Assembly: GCA_024516035.1 (NCBI GenBank)
Contig: CM044955.1
Span: 13,306,079 to 13,370,078, forward strand
From: Bactericera cockerelli
Lineage: Eukaryota > Arthropoda > Insecta > Hemiptera > Triozidae
Direction: 5' to 3'
Length of the DNA stretch: 64,000 nucleotides
Part shown: piece after piece, positions 46,826-57,645 of the stretch
Position numbering within the stretch: position 1 is the stretch's first letter
Layout: every line of letters begins with the position of its first letter
Translations under genes and position numbers: made by a program
The notes under the pieces: model-generated
What the model saw: only the letters and a program-made list of their open reading frames with translations
Told to the model about the DNA's origin: nothing
Database searches by the model: none

Positions 46826-46890
46826 GCGTAGGAAGGGGGGGGGGGGTTTCGTGGGGACACCCCCCGCCCCCCCCCCCCCATCCCCCAATT
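46817..46890. repeat. G-run and C-run next to a hAT-like end
   Basis: cagtggcgtaggaagg is followed by a G homopolymer and then two C-rich runs. The G and C runs could pair with each other or form quadruplex/i-motif structures. The start resembles a hAT terminus, but the other end was not found. Confidence 0.6.
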
Positions 46891-47002
46891 TTCAAGAAAC
46901 CCCTGCAAAATAAATACGATGGACTATAGGTAGTCTCTTCAGCTCAAACACCCTCCTCAAACTCAAAAAATAAGTTTTTTTAAGTTTAAGTTATCATACT
47001 AA

Positions 47003-47137
47003 ACTTGTGTTAATCACTTTCGTAATATCACAACTACTCAACCTCGCTTTACTAAATCTACGCTGAAACCGAGACTTGAACCACCGACCTTCGGGTTACA
47101 AGTCCGCCGCCTTATCGATCAAGCCACTGAGGTCGGT
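47003..47137 (-). mobile_element. SINE A (minus)
   Basis: acttgtgttaatcactttcg, cacaactactcaacctcgc, ttgaaccaccgacc (B box reversed), ttacaagtccgccgcc, tatcgatcaagccactgagg. One of the better-preserved copies. Confidence 0.82.
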
Positions 47138-47139
47138 TG

Positions 47140-47475
47140 AGAGATTAATAATAAATAAAATAATATGAATGCAAAGTCAAAGTGAAACTTTGTTTTTCGT
47201 GGAATAGGGCCCTTTTCGCCATGTTTATCTACCGTGAGTTCTCGCATTGAATTATGTAAGGTGAATTTGCATACGAAGCACTAATAGCATTAACTTTACT
47301 CTAATAATCAACTAAATAAATGAAAATAATCTTGTGAATTCGGTGATGTCAGCATGAGAGTAAACATAAACATGTTTCTCTTAGCGTCCTAATCCTTAGT
47401 GGGATTCCTCTGATGCAATGAATTAAACCTTTTGCCATTTTCGTTATAGATCACGGTTGTAACAATCATCATCAT
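47140..47475. other. Unassigned stretch
   Basis: Nothing recognised. Confidence 0.5.
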
Positions 47476-47480
47476 CATAG

Positions 47481-47627
47481 GATGGCGTCATCGTGAACGA
47501 TGGTAGCCAGACAATGGAGGAATGACAAAGTACTTCTTCCACTGTCTTTACAAGGAGGCTAATAATTGACGAGGGCCCTCAGAACCAAGCTGGTCTACTC
47601 CCTGTTTATAGTATTTATAGTCCCCCG
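47481..47627 (-). repeat. Dispersed repeat D, copy 5
   Basis: gatggcgtcatcgtgaacga through gtttatagtatttatagtcc, with the shared stem and ttgacgagggcc block. It is followed near 47640 by a scrap resembling the SINE A tail. Confidence 0.82.
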
Positions 47628-47639
47628 ATATTTTTTCTT

Positions 47640-48765
47640 CATATTTGTGTTAATCAATTTCCTGATCAAGCAAAACGCTAGTTTTGCAACGCCAAGAAAA
47701 ACAAAACGAGCGTGCTATACTTACGCTAAACATAGTTCGTATGTATTTTCCTTTGTAATTTTGACCTTCTTGGACAAAACTTTTTAATTTTTTTTCTTCA
47801 TATTCGTGTTTTCCTCGTCGAATAGAAGATGACTACTTTTTATCTGACCTTTTTCTGACACCCCTAACCGCTTTTACGAGCACCCCCAAAATTAGTAAAA
47901 GATTCATACTTTTTTTTTTTTTTTTTTTTTCCGCATTCGGTCTTACCACGGGCATATGGTTCAAGCTGATATTATGAAAATTTGGTTATGAGTTCATAAT
48001 GCTTGTAGCTCGAGGTTTTCAACAAAAAAAAACTTCCGCGGTCACTCGGCGGCGCTTTGGCGGTACCGCCTGTATCTCAAATGCGGCTGATAATAGAAAG
48101 CTGAAACTTTGTATGTAAATTATTTGATTAATTTACAGCTTTTTTAATTCTATTACTTTTTTTATAATTATAATCATTCATGAGTTATAACATTTTTTGT
48201 TGATTTTTGTTGTTCACCGACCTCTCTTCACGTAATCACATGAATCGCTATTAAGGCTTTATTGTATCGAGTTGAAACTTTCAGGACATATTCCTAAGTC
48301 TTGGCAGATGATTCCTCGTCAGAATAGCCGTCTTCGAAAATTTTACGGTTTTTGAGTTATAAGCTCTTAAAGTCACTGGTAGCGCACAATATAATTTGGA
48401 TTAGAGTATCTTCTCCGAGTCTCCGGGATTCCACAAATGAAATGTATAAGTAATGGTTGTGTTTGCTGCCTTTCTTCGATTTTTTTAGGTTCTTCGGTCT
48501 TATAGATGAATTATATTATTCTTCGTCTAGTTTTATTTTAAAGATGTGAGTGAGTTTTATTCAATGAAATACCTAATCCCCCCAAAAACACCACTTCGCG
48601 GTTAAAAAAAGAAGAACGCCTCACTCAAAAGAATGATTATAATTAGCTAAAACTAAATGATATCAAATTGAGAACACCTTACCCCCTCTCTTTCTATATT
48701 TCTGCACTCTTCTCTGAATTTATTTCTCATATGTTTATCTTTCTTTATCCTTTCTAGGGGTCATC
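47640..48765. other. Mostly unassigned; relic end of tccccc foldback
   Basis: A poly-T run lies at 47910-47932 and a GC-richer patch at about 48035-48080 (cggcggcgctttggcgg). Near 48580-48608 the sequence atccccccaaaaacaccact repeats the terminus of the foldbacks at 7462 and 53988. Confidence 0.5.
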
Positions 48766-48768
48766 CCA

Positions 48769-48926
48769 AACTTGATTTCTCTTTAAATTTACTTGTTGCA
48801 CGGCAATAAAAAATGGCGGTCGGAGTATGATTTTTCTGAACCTATTTGATTTGAATCGAGAAAATTACACCGCGACCGCCATTTTTTATTGCCGTGCAAC
48901 AAGTAAATTTAAAGAGAAATCAAGTT
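48769..48926. mobile_element. Perfect 54-bp hairpin element
   Basis: Arms 48769-48822 and 48873-48926 are exact inverted copies by eye (aacttgatttctctttaaat to aatggcggtcg) around a 50-bp loop. A young snap-back element or small MITE. Confidence 0.9.
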
Positions 48927-49194
48927 GTCTATTTATTAAGATATAGTTTTAGCAGTACGTATGTAATTTTTCTAAGGTCAATATGTATTTGGATCACAGA
49001 TTTGGCCCGCTGAGTCCCCAAAGTGAACAAATAATATATAAATTTGCAATGCAAGACCTTTTGATTCTATACTCCACATGATTAGGTTTATCTTTTAATG
49101 TTAAATAGACCTCGGAGCCTCCTATGAGGGACACTAAAACACCTGGATTTACAAATGCCAAAGAAATCATTTTGTAATCACCTTATAAAGGTGA

Positions 49195-49690
49195 GGTAAT
49201 GAGTTCTCTCCCGTTGACCTTTTCATACCCGAATTCTCTCCGGCTTGTTGCAGGGGTCACCACGAGTATCTCTCCCGGAAATAAGACCATGCTTTTTTAC
49301 ATTAGGTATTTAAGAAAATGAAAACTATAAAATTATCATTATTATATAAGAATCGGCCTTTTATAAGGAAATCTTTAAAATCTCTAACATGAAAGGCAAT
49401 GCCTTCAGTGTATAGTAGAGTTAGGTAAAATACATCGAAGGCCATGCCTCAGGAATATAGTGAGGTTAGGGATAATACATAGAAGGCAATGCCTCGGGTA
49501 TATAGTAGGGTTAGGTAAATATATAGAAGGCCATGCCTCAGGTCTATATCAATGATTCCTAGGTGTTTCGATTATAATTTTTATGCTAGGCCTAAACTAT
49601 GTAGGTATAAAATCAGGTAAAAATGCAAGAGACGCGACGAGAGACAATTTGGTGTTGATAAAACCATGAGCGGGAGAGAACTCGGTGGTG
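49195..49690. mobile_element. Word-repeat element I with central minisatellite
   Basis: The word gagttctctcccg occurs at 49201-49213, with variants at 49231-49243 and 49264-49278, and as its exact reverse complement at 49671-49683. The centre (49393-49560) is a minisatellite of ~45-bp units (aaggccatgcctcag, gttaggtaaaatacat). No coding sequence. Boundaries are approximate. Confidence 0.6.
49393..49560 (+). repeat. 45-bp minisatellite inside element I
   Basis: aaggc(a/c)atgcct recurs at 49393, 49438, 49483 and 49527. The same unit forms the array at 63726-64000. Confidence 0.9.
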
Positions 49691-49718
49691 ACGTCCCTTA
49701 TCAATACCTCACGAGGTT

Positions 49719-50510
49719 TGAGTGTGGACGTACACTCATTGAGTCCCGTTGACCTTTTTTTCATGTCATTGAGTCCCGTAATTTTAGCAGGTACCTCAGA
49801 CCATATGCCTCATTGAGTCCCCTAATATTTTTGGGTCTACCAGACCATATGACTCATTGAGTCCCTTTACCTGATGTTAGTATATAAGAAGAAGTAAATA
49901 AGAACACAGTTAATTTTTTATAAAAATGAATACGCGGACAGTTATGTCTAAATGTTGTGTTTCGTTAGCCAGCTAGGATAGCTTGGGTGAGGGGCTTAGG
50001 TTAGGTTGAAATTAGCGCAGGGTTAGACCGGGTCACTGCGCGACCCGGCCTAACCGCCTGCGCTAATTTCAACCTAACCTAAGCCCCTCACCCAACCATC
50101 CTACCCGACAAACTGAAGTCAGAAATCTATCGTGCAATCTCACCTTGTTAACTTTACCTAACCCTATCTAACTACAAAATTCCTCTAACAAAAAATTCAC
50201 TTACGCATCAAATTCCAATAGACAATAATTTCATTTTCATTTATGAATAAAAATAAAAACAAGAATTCTTAATAAAAAATGAAAAGAGTGTTCTAATTTT
50301 TTAGAGGAGGACTGACCCAACTGACTGACAAATATTAAATGATCTTCTATGTACAAGTTTATGTATAAGGAAAAATAGGTATTAATTATGTACGGGACCC
50401 AATGAGTGGTACGATAACTTCAACCGTTCTAAACCTTGGGACTCAATGAAGCATCGACAAAAAGGGACAAATCCAGACGGGACTCAATGAGGCGCCTCCC
50501 TTGAGTGTAC
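49719..50510. mobile_element. Word-repeat element II with central palindrome
   Basis: The word cattgagtccc occurs four times on the left (49737, 49767, 49811, 49855). Its reverse complement occurs twice exactly (50438, 50479) and once as a variant (50394) on the right. Outer gtacactca (49730-49738) and tgagtgtac (50502-50510) are inverted. The centre holds a GC-rich palindrome at 49975-50102. The left part shares ccgttgacctttt with element I. Confidence 0.65.
49975..50102. repeat. GC-rich palindrome, ~60-bp arms
   Basis: Left arm contains gcttgggtgaggggcttagg and the right arm its complement, meeting around gggtcactgcgcgaccc. Much richer in G and C than the surroundings. Confidence 0.9.
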
Positions 50511-50533
50511 CCCGGACATAATGGTCAGAGAAA

Positions 50534-50612
50534 ATACTTCCCAGAAGGGGATCGAACCCAAGTCATCGTGCGTGCAAGCCTAGTATGCTACCCACTTGGC
50601 CAAGGTCACTAC
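50534..50612 (-). repeat. tRNA-like relic (Ala-like)
   Basis: Minus strand: A box ttggccaagtgggtagca, anticodon-region gcttgcac suggesting TGC, B box gggttcgatcccc. The acceptor ends do not pair well. Confidence 0.55.
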
Positions 50613-50856
50613 TTTGTCACAACTTTTAGAGAGTAGCATCGACATCATGAGAGCTAATTCATCATATTTTATCTCCATCCAACCATGATGATTGTCCAAA
50701 ATCAATGTCGTAATGCCGCCACAGGTCATTGGCCAATTCTACAACTACTACCATTTTCCTCGCGAGGGTAATAGGGTCGTCATGAAGATCAAATATAAAG
50801 AGCGGAAAAACAGAACAACGTTAAGCCCAAATTGAAAAAATAGAGCTAAAAAATTT

Positions 50857-50929
50857 CGTCCCCGCCAGGATTCGAACCCGTCCTAACTGGGTGGCAGGTC
50901 GAGCATGCTACCAATAGACAAAGTCGACT
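50857..50929 (-). repeat. tRNA-like relic (Gly-GCC-like)
   Basis: Minus strand: tattggtagcatgctcg, anticodon-region acctgccaccc suggesting GCC, B box gggttcgaatcctgg. Probably a SINE head or decayed tRNA. Confidence 0.55.
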
Positions 50930-50934
50930 TCTAA

Positions 50935-53240
50935 AGAAACGGTCAGAAAATGAATTAACTAAATTAATACGGAAACTTACAACATTAAAATTTTGCAGAG
51001 AGAGAGCGAGGTTATCTCGAAAAATACATACTGGCCAAGATCTGACAACTAAGCTAAGGATTCGAAGGTACCTACCCGCCAAAAAAAATGAAAAGGCCAC
51101 CAGGTGCCACCCAGTGGACCGGATGGAGGAATAAAATCAATAAATTTGGTATTTGCTCATCAAGATCTTTCATTTGATACCACTTAAGATTAGTATTATC
51201 CTTCAATTCCCGATTTGGGCTCCCGAAACCCGAGGCCGCCCAAATGGGCCGTCCGCTTATAATTTAGAAATTTTTTTTGGTCCGGGCTCTTCTCCATTAT
51301 ATCTTGATCACTTTAGACACCTCACTTAATCTTCAGTGCCAAGTTAAAGACACGAAGTCGGGTCTCAAAAGATCCGTATGAAAAAAAAAAACGGAAAAAA
51401 AAAAAAAAAAATTATGAATCTTTTCATGTCTTTCACGATTGTTGGGGGTCTCGAAAATAGGGTTCCCGTTGCCTAGGAAGTCAAACAAAAAGTCAAATCA
51501 ATTTATTTTTCAACGTAGAGTCCATTTCTGCAATAAAAATCGCAATTTTTGAAATTCATGTTGCACTTTTCGCTGGCTGAAAGTACATGAAATGCATGGG
51601 AACTATGTTTTCCGTAACCTTACACTCTGCCGGGCTGTCTCTTTCTTTGCATAGGCGTTCTTCACACCTCGGCCGAGGTGTTTGATACCTAATTTCTTTA
51701 ACAATATTATATTGAAAATACCTACTTGATCTAATGTAATAGGTATAATTTTGTGATGACGTATAAAAAACTAAAATAATTAAGTATAGATAAGTAATAC
51801 ATTAAAATAATGCACGAGGTACAAGGCTATAAAAAAAAACCACACTACGAGTATTTACTTGTTAAAATCATCTTAAGTTTTAGTATTTTGCAAATTAATA
51901 TGTAGACCTGCAGGCCGAGATTCGGCAGTTTGAGTTTTGATTGACAATATTGCAACCAAACGGAAAATTCAGATCCTCAGAGAATTGAGATCCTCGCTAA
52001 GCATGCATACATAACACACATAGATAACTATAGTATATCCATTTCATTATGATAGTTGAGAATCATCACGACAAAATATGAGAACCAATCAGATTCCAGA
52101 ATTTCTTACAATGTTGCGGACCTAAAAATATCTATTTTCAGTACACTCTCTCACTCGTTACGAGTAAAAGGAGCTCTACTATACAAAGGCCGGAAGGGTA
52201 CGTTTGGTGCAGGTAATATTTAAAAGGTTTCGCAAATGTTTGACTTAGTTCACAGTGCATGGATTACATAATAAATATAATCTTTACTTCTTCATTTTTC
52301 TATTGTTTATATTTAGATTGTTTTGTAAACATGTAGCTACCTACTACCTAAATAATTAATCTGGTTATGATCAGTAGATCAGTCAGTTCTCACTTGTATT
52401 TGATGTTGTGTCTGTGTTCTAAAAAAAAATGTAGCTTGGTTATATTATAATTAATAGGTAAATGAAAAAAATAGTAGTCAAACCTATTTGGAAAAATACA
52501 AATGAATCACTTCGGTGAAAATCAATGTTTGGGGAAATACACCCAAAATCATACTGGTATTATTTAGTATTTTAATAATAAAATCACAATTAAATCATCA
52601 TACTTATATGTACTGCATCACATAGTATTATTACCTAGGTACTTGGTTATCGATCAGAAATTTATGATTTTGAATGTTTGAATCTACATAATATGTAGAT
52701 ACATAATTATATTGTATCAACCTTAAGGTTGAAAGAAAATGTACAAGGAAGTATTGTGCGATGCACCTACCTGCACTTAAGATTCTTTACTTCTGTAGTC
52801 TTTGCAGTTTCTGAGAATTACCTTTCTCATAAGAAAAGGCTTGACTTTACATAACTAAACACAAAAGAAAGGTAAACAAAACCATAAAAGATTAATCAAT
52901 CGGTATCTATGTAGTATCTACGAGTTGCGAAAAAATCAAAAGAGAACTTGTTTTCTCTTGTTGAGCCTAGCGGAATCGAACAGACCTTTTTATATTTCAG
53001 GTAGCAGGTCGCGCAATCGAATGCTGCCCGTCCATTTATTTTCATTGACCCCAGATTCTACTTGAGTTATTTTGGGTTAACGAGTGATATTCAAAAACAA
53101 TATTGATAACTCATAAGATTGTGTACCTACCTCTTTCAGAATTTTTTCAGATTGCATATTTAAAGAATTTGTTTCATGTGTGTGCACTGTACAGCTGTAC
53201 ATAATTTTTAAAAAGTATTCGATTTCCGAATTCGTGCAAT
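50935..53240. other. Largely unassigned stretch
   Basis: A poly-A rich patch lies at about 51381-51411. The repeat word ggaagtattgtg is at 52747-52758. A weak tRNA-like block lies near 52970-53030. No gene is recognised over 2.3 kb. Confidence 0.45.
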
Positions 53241-53241
53241 T

Positions 53242-53547
53242 TTTTACTTTCCTTATCCTATAATACATTCCTTATCGTCGAAAATTTGGCCTACCCTGTA
53301 TTTCACATTTCTGAACAAATCATAGCCTTAGACGAAAAAAAACAAAAAAGTTGTTTCGTTGATTAGTCCGTGCGTCCGCCTGTCTGTGAACAAGATAAGT
53401 ATCTCGATAGCTAAAATTTGGTGTCGAAGTTGATTTTATAATTTTATATAGGTATCACACGAACAACGAAACTTTTAGTTAAAATTGGTCAAACAATGCG
53501 GCCTAGTGGCAGAATCTGACTTCTTTTCGAGTGATAAGGAAAGTATT
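53242..53547. mobile_element. MITE-like element with tactttccttatc ends
   Basis: Left tactttccttatc and right gataaggaaagta are exact inverted 13-mers. Related ends occur at 26726-27292. The interior includes gtccgcctgtctgtgaac. Confidence 0.65.
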
Positions 53548-53694
53548 TATTTTTAATTAGTTGTTTTGTAACGCGTTTTCGAACCACTAGGTCGCAAGTT
53601 TGATACCAATTTTGGTAATATTTTGAAAAAAAAAAAAAATACCTAAGCCCAGAACTGACTGTCCTGAATATCATACCAGATTATAACTATTAAG

Positions 53695-53870
53695 TCCCAT
53701 TATTCCAGCAGTAAGCCCAAGACGTATTATTATGTGGTAAAAAAAAACCAAATGGGAGGATAACTTGTCATGTCCCGTCTGGGTTTCGAACCCGCGACTT
53801 CTGGAATTTCTGGATTCACAGAGTGCCGCCTTTACCACTGAGCTACCGGGTCAAACTGAGCTACTGAGCT
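53695..53870 (-). mobile_element. SINE C, second copy
   Basis: Nearly identical to 27985-28135 along head and tail. The acceptor end has a short local duplication of ctgagctaccggg at about 53837-53878. Confidence 0.85.
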
Positions 53871-53987
53871 ACCGGGAAAAATAGAGATGATGAGAAAGAA
53901 AAAGTTTAAGCCACCTATATTTTCATGGATATAGTTGGTGCTCGCGTGAACTTTTCAAAAAATGTAACCAACAAAAAATATCTGATA

Positions 53988-54516
53988 TCCCCCAAAAATA
54001 CACTTCGTGTGCAAAAGATACCAAGAAAATTAGATTCCTTCAAAATAATTACCTTAAAAACAACTGCATAAAAAGGAACTGATATCAAATGAATGCCAAG
54101 TTCTCCTAAACTGAAAATCATTTTCCCATGGTAGAAAGGAGTCTCAAGCACAGAAATCAAACTGAGGATTGAACATGACATTGTCCATTATTCTGCTATT
54201 TACCAACGCTAAAAGTTAACATTAAAAATCTTGGCAAGTTCAAAGCATTTTTTTAATTTTTGAAACTTGCCAAGATTTTTAATGTTAACTTTTAGCGTTG
54301 GTAAATAGCAGAATAATGGAAAATGTCATGTTCAATCCTCAGTTTGATTTCTGTGCTTGAGACTCCTTTCTACCATGGGAAAATGATTTTCAGTTTAGGA
54401 GAACTTGGCATTCATTTGATATCAGTTCCTTTTTATGCAGTTGTTTTTAAGGTAATTATTTTGAAGGAATCTAATTTTCTTGGTGTCTTTTGCACACGAA
54501 GTGTATTTTTGGGGGA
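53988..54516. mobile_element. Foldback element, family tccccc, with TA flanks
   Basis: Arms of about 253 bp are inverted copies with only one or two differences. TA is at 53986-53987 and 54517-54518. The ends tcccccaaaaatacactt match those at 7462-8080. The proteins read from the two arms are the same on opposite strands, a mirror artefact and not genes. Confidence 0.92.
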
Positions 54517-54518
54517 TA

Positions 54519-54628
54519 TCACATCTACTCAAACTCGCTTTACTAAATCCACGCTGAAACTGGGACTTGAACTACCGACCTCCAGGTTACAAGTTCGCCG
54601 CCTTATCGATCAACCTACTAAGGTCGGT
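54519..54628 (-). mobile_element. SINE A, truncated at the foldback
   Basis: ctactcaaactcgctttac, ttgaactaccgacc (B box reversed), ttacaagttcgccgcc, aaggtcggt. The tail stops at the foldback boundary, so the foldback probably inserted into it, although the rest of the tail is not clear on the far side. Confidence 0.78.
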
Positions 54629-55001
54629 AATATACCCATTGATATTTCATAATTACAGATAAAATATTGATTATAAAAGAAAAAAAATTCAACGTGCTTA
54701 GCACCAATTGCAACTCTACCCTTGGTTCCTTTTGTATCAATATCTACGGAGCTTGATGAGCAAAAATGATTTTTTGAGACAGCAAATGGACCACCTGCTA
54801 CTAGTGGTAACTAAGTGCAGTGTTTGAGCTAGTCTGTCTTAAGCATCGGTAACTACCTGGATACTCTACTTCAATTTTTAACTCTGTCTTATCAAGAAGA
54901 AAAAAAGTTTAGAGATTTCTCTAGGGATTCATATTTTTCTCGTTAAACAAATTTAAATTTCAGTATTTTGACCTTTTTAAGCGGGATTTCTTATTCTAGT
55001 T

Positions 55002-55288
55002 CAGCATTGTCCAACCTTGGAGCCTCTAGGTTCCAAGGTTGTACCAATCTAGAAACCTCAAACCACAAAGGCCGCAGATGTAATTAAAGATAAAAATACC
55101 ATTTTTTGGTAGGTATAGAGGGAGGGGGGATAAGGAGAAAGAGAGGATTTGTGTAAAATATTATACTATTAAAACTACCACTCTACGGTTTTTTATATAT
55201 TTAAAAAAAATTCTACTTGACCAATTTTGTCCCATTTAATATTTGCTTAGCGGACCGTAAAAAGGGCCTCGCAGATTGGACAGCCTTG
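55002..55288. mobile_element. hAT-type MITE (287 bp)
   Basis: The 8-bp duplication ttctagtt occurs at 54994-55001 and 55289-55296. The termini are imperfect inverted repeats (cagcattgtccaacctt against caaggctgtccaatct). The size and lack of coding sequence mark a non-autonomous element. Confidence 0.82.
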
Positions 55289-55379
55289 TTCTAGTTTTTC
55301 CACTTCTTCTTTTATACTTTCTCCACTGCCTCTTTCTCTTTCTTAATTTTCTTTCTTCTTAATATTCCTTGTCTGCTGC

Positions 55380-56075
55380 AACCTGTGTATACAGAGAGTC
55401 AAAATTGATAGACACAGGAGATATAAAAGAAAGAGAGAGAGAGAAGGAAGGGTGAATAGAGAGAGAGAGTGAGGGAAGGGAGAAAAGAGAAAAAGAGACA
55501 GCGAAAGTAAGAGAGAGAGAGAAGGGAATAATAGTTCTTGTACTTGTGTATACAGAGGATCAAAAGGAATAGACACAAGAGATATGAAAAGAAAGAGAGG
55601 GAGAGAAGGAAGGGTGAATAGAGAGAGAGCAAGGAAAGGGAGAAGAGAGAAAAGGAGACAGCGAAAGTAAGAGAGAGAGAGACAAGAGAATAATAGTTAT
55701 TGTACCTGTGTATACAGAGAATCAAAAGGGATAGACAGAGGAGATATAAAAAGAAAGAGAGAGAGAGAGAAGGAAGGGAGAAGAGAGAAAAAGAGACAGC
55801 GAAAGTAATAGAGAAAGAGAAAGAGAGAAGGGAATAATAGTTCTGTTATTGTACCTGTGTATACAGAAAATCAAAAGGGATAGACACAGGAGATATAAAA
55901 AGAAAGAGAGAGAGAAAAGGAAGGGAGAAGAGGGAGAGAGAGAGAGCTAGGAAAAGGAGAAGAGAGAAAAAGAGACAGCGAAAGTAAGAGAGAGAGAGAA
56001 GGGAATAATAGTTATTGTACCTGTGTATACAGAGAATCGATAGGGGAGAAAGGAGAGAGAGCGAGGAAAGGCAGA
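55380..56075. repeat. Purine-rich tandem repeat, ~150-165-bp units
   Basis: c(c/t)tgtgtatacagag marks the start of units near 55382, 55544, 55706, 55853 and 56021. Each continues with gatagacacaggagata and long aga/gaga runs. Reverse frames here (up to 193 codons) are translations of the array. Confidence 0.92.
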
Positions 56076-56079
56076 AGAT

Positions 56080-56900
56080 AGAGAGAGAGAGAGAGGAAAG
56101 GTATGTAAAGAAGACATGGAAAGGCAAGGAAATGATAAATGGTGACATAAAGACACTTTTTTTATTATGTCGCATACAATTGAGAAAAAGACTTTCGAGA
56201 ACACCACTGCAGTGCAACACTTGAGTTGTTAAGCTCTGAAGCAAAATGCAACAGGATAAAATACGGAAATCGATGGTGGGAAGTAGCATAATATATATGG
56301 AGCAATAAGGCAATGGAGTGAAAGGAAAGAAAGTGTGGTCTGATTCGAGAATTGCGCTGATTTTGATATACGGTGAAGTCATACGCTTGCAGAATTGCGA
56401 ATGTCTACAAGAAAATGATGTAATCATATTGTCAGTGATCCTGCACTTAATTTTACTGCTTGAAATAAGACAAAAAAAGTCCCTTTAGGCAGTGGAGACA
56501 GGAGATGGCATGAAAATACACCAGATCACTGAAGATTAGTAACGTCCAGTGTGGTAAGAAAATGGATCACATGGATTGGTGACTGTTTTGATTTCAAAAT
56601 CTATCCATGCAGTTATCTTATCCACGAGCTACTCAAATTAATTTGAGTAGCTTGGTTGTTTGCCCAGCGAATTTCAACATTGAGCTTTGGTTGAAAACTT
56701 AACATCGTTTAAACAAACAGCCATATAAACAAACAAAACGTGCTTTAATTCCAGCAGTTCATTTGGTGTCATTACTGAGTGGTCAACTTCTCTACTAGGA
56801 GTATATGAAGAAAAATGATTGTATGCATTGAGTGAGATTACCAGACTAGCCCCTTTAAAGGCACTCAAATCGACCTCTAATGCTCCGACCCCACGAATGC
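56080..56900. other. Unassigned stretch
   Basis: Nothing recognised apart from the end of the purine-rich array. The reverse frame at 56674-56868 has no known features. Confidence 0.45.
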
Positions 56901-56904
56901 CTTA

Positions 56905-57072
56905 TGCCAGCAGTACTCTCTCGCCGAGGCTAGGCGAGGGCAGGCGAGCGCGAGAGTGAACTTGTACACCTCGTCTACGCTCGGCTAGCACTCGTGTGTA
57001 AGTCTCGGGTACGTCTCGCGGTCCCTCGCCTCGGGTTGACTCGCGACGGGGCGAGAGTGTACTGCTAGCAGC
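56905..57072. mobile_element. CpG-rich palindromic element
   Basis: gccagcagtactctctcgcc on the left pairs imperfectly with ggcgagagtgtactgctagc on the right. The interior is full of tcg, cgag and gcg words, with many CpG sites in an AT-rich setting. No gene. Confidence 0.7.
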
Positions 57073-57317
57073 AAATACATAGTGAAGTTCTACTTAATGA
57101 GGTAAAGTTTTTCCCTCTTTAAAGAAAACAAATTAGCCAATTAAGTCTACATCTAATTGCGGTGGGAATTTGACTACGTAATAGAAAGTTGGATACCGAA
57201 TCTCAGAAACAATGCAACAGGGCACAACCAGAGTTAAAAGTTAAACTGTCTCTGTGAGCATCAAGAGATTCTTACAAAGTCAGTCGCGTATTCTCTGGTG
57301 TTGAACTGACATTCGTA

Positions 57318-57536
57318 GATTAGATGTATAATTAAGTGGTTAACGCGGTACTCTAGGTAGCGCAGGGGTCCGTTGGTTCGACTTTTTCCTCAATTTTTTT
57401 TTAATTGAATTTTTCAATGAGGAAAAGATTCAATCGAATGAATTTTTCCTCATTAATTTGAGTTTGAGACACACATAATAATGCTTTAAGCATTAACCTC
57501 GCCTGGTGGTTACAATACACTAAAGAGTGCTATTAT
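57318..57536 (+). mobile_element. SINE B with internal expansion
   Basis: ttaagtggttaacgcgg, ggggtccgttggttcgac (B box, cut short), a T-rich insert with an inverted ttcctca block, then acacataataatgc, gcattaacctcgcctggtgg and actaaagagtgctattat. Confidence 0.75.
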
Positions 57537-57546
57537 AACTATAGAT

Positions 57547-57645
57547 CCAAGCGGACTCGTAACCCGGAGGTCGGTGGTTTGAGTCCCTCAGTAGGCAAAT
57601 ATTTAGTAAGGCGAGTTTGATTCATTGTGACCAACACACATATCG
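57547..57645 (+). mobile_element. SINE A, partial
   Basis: ccaagcggactcgtaacccgg, ggtcggtggtttgagtccc (B box), atttagtaaggcgag, then the tail passes into the end of element IV near 57640. Confidence 0.7.

Noticed and set aside
53915..54652. Pair of similar hydrophobic proteins on opposite strands
   Set aside because: They are mirror translations of the two arms of one foldback element.
55343..56427. Long serine/leucine-rich frames
   Set aside because: Translations of a purine-rich tandem array read on the other strand; no conserved domain.
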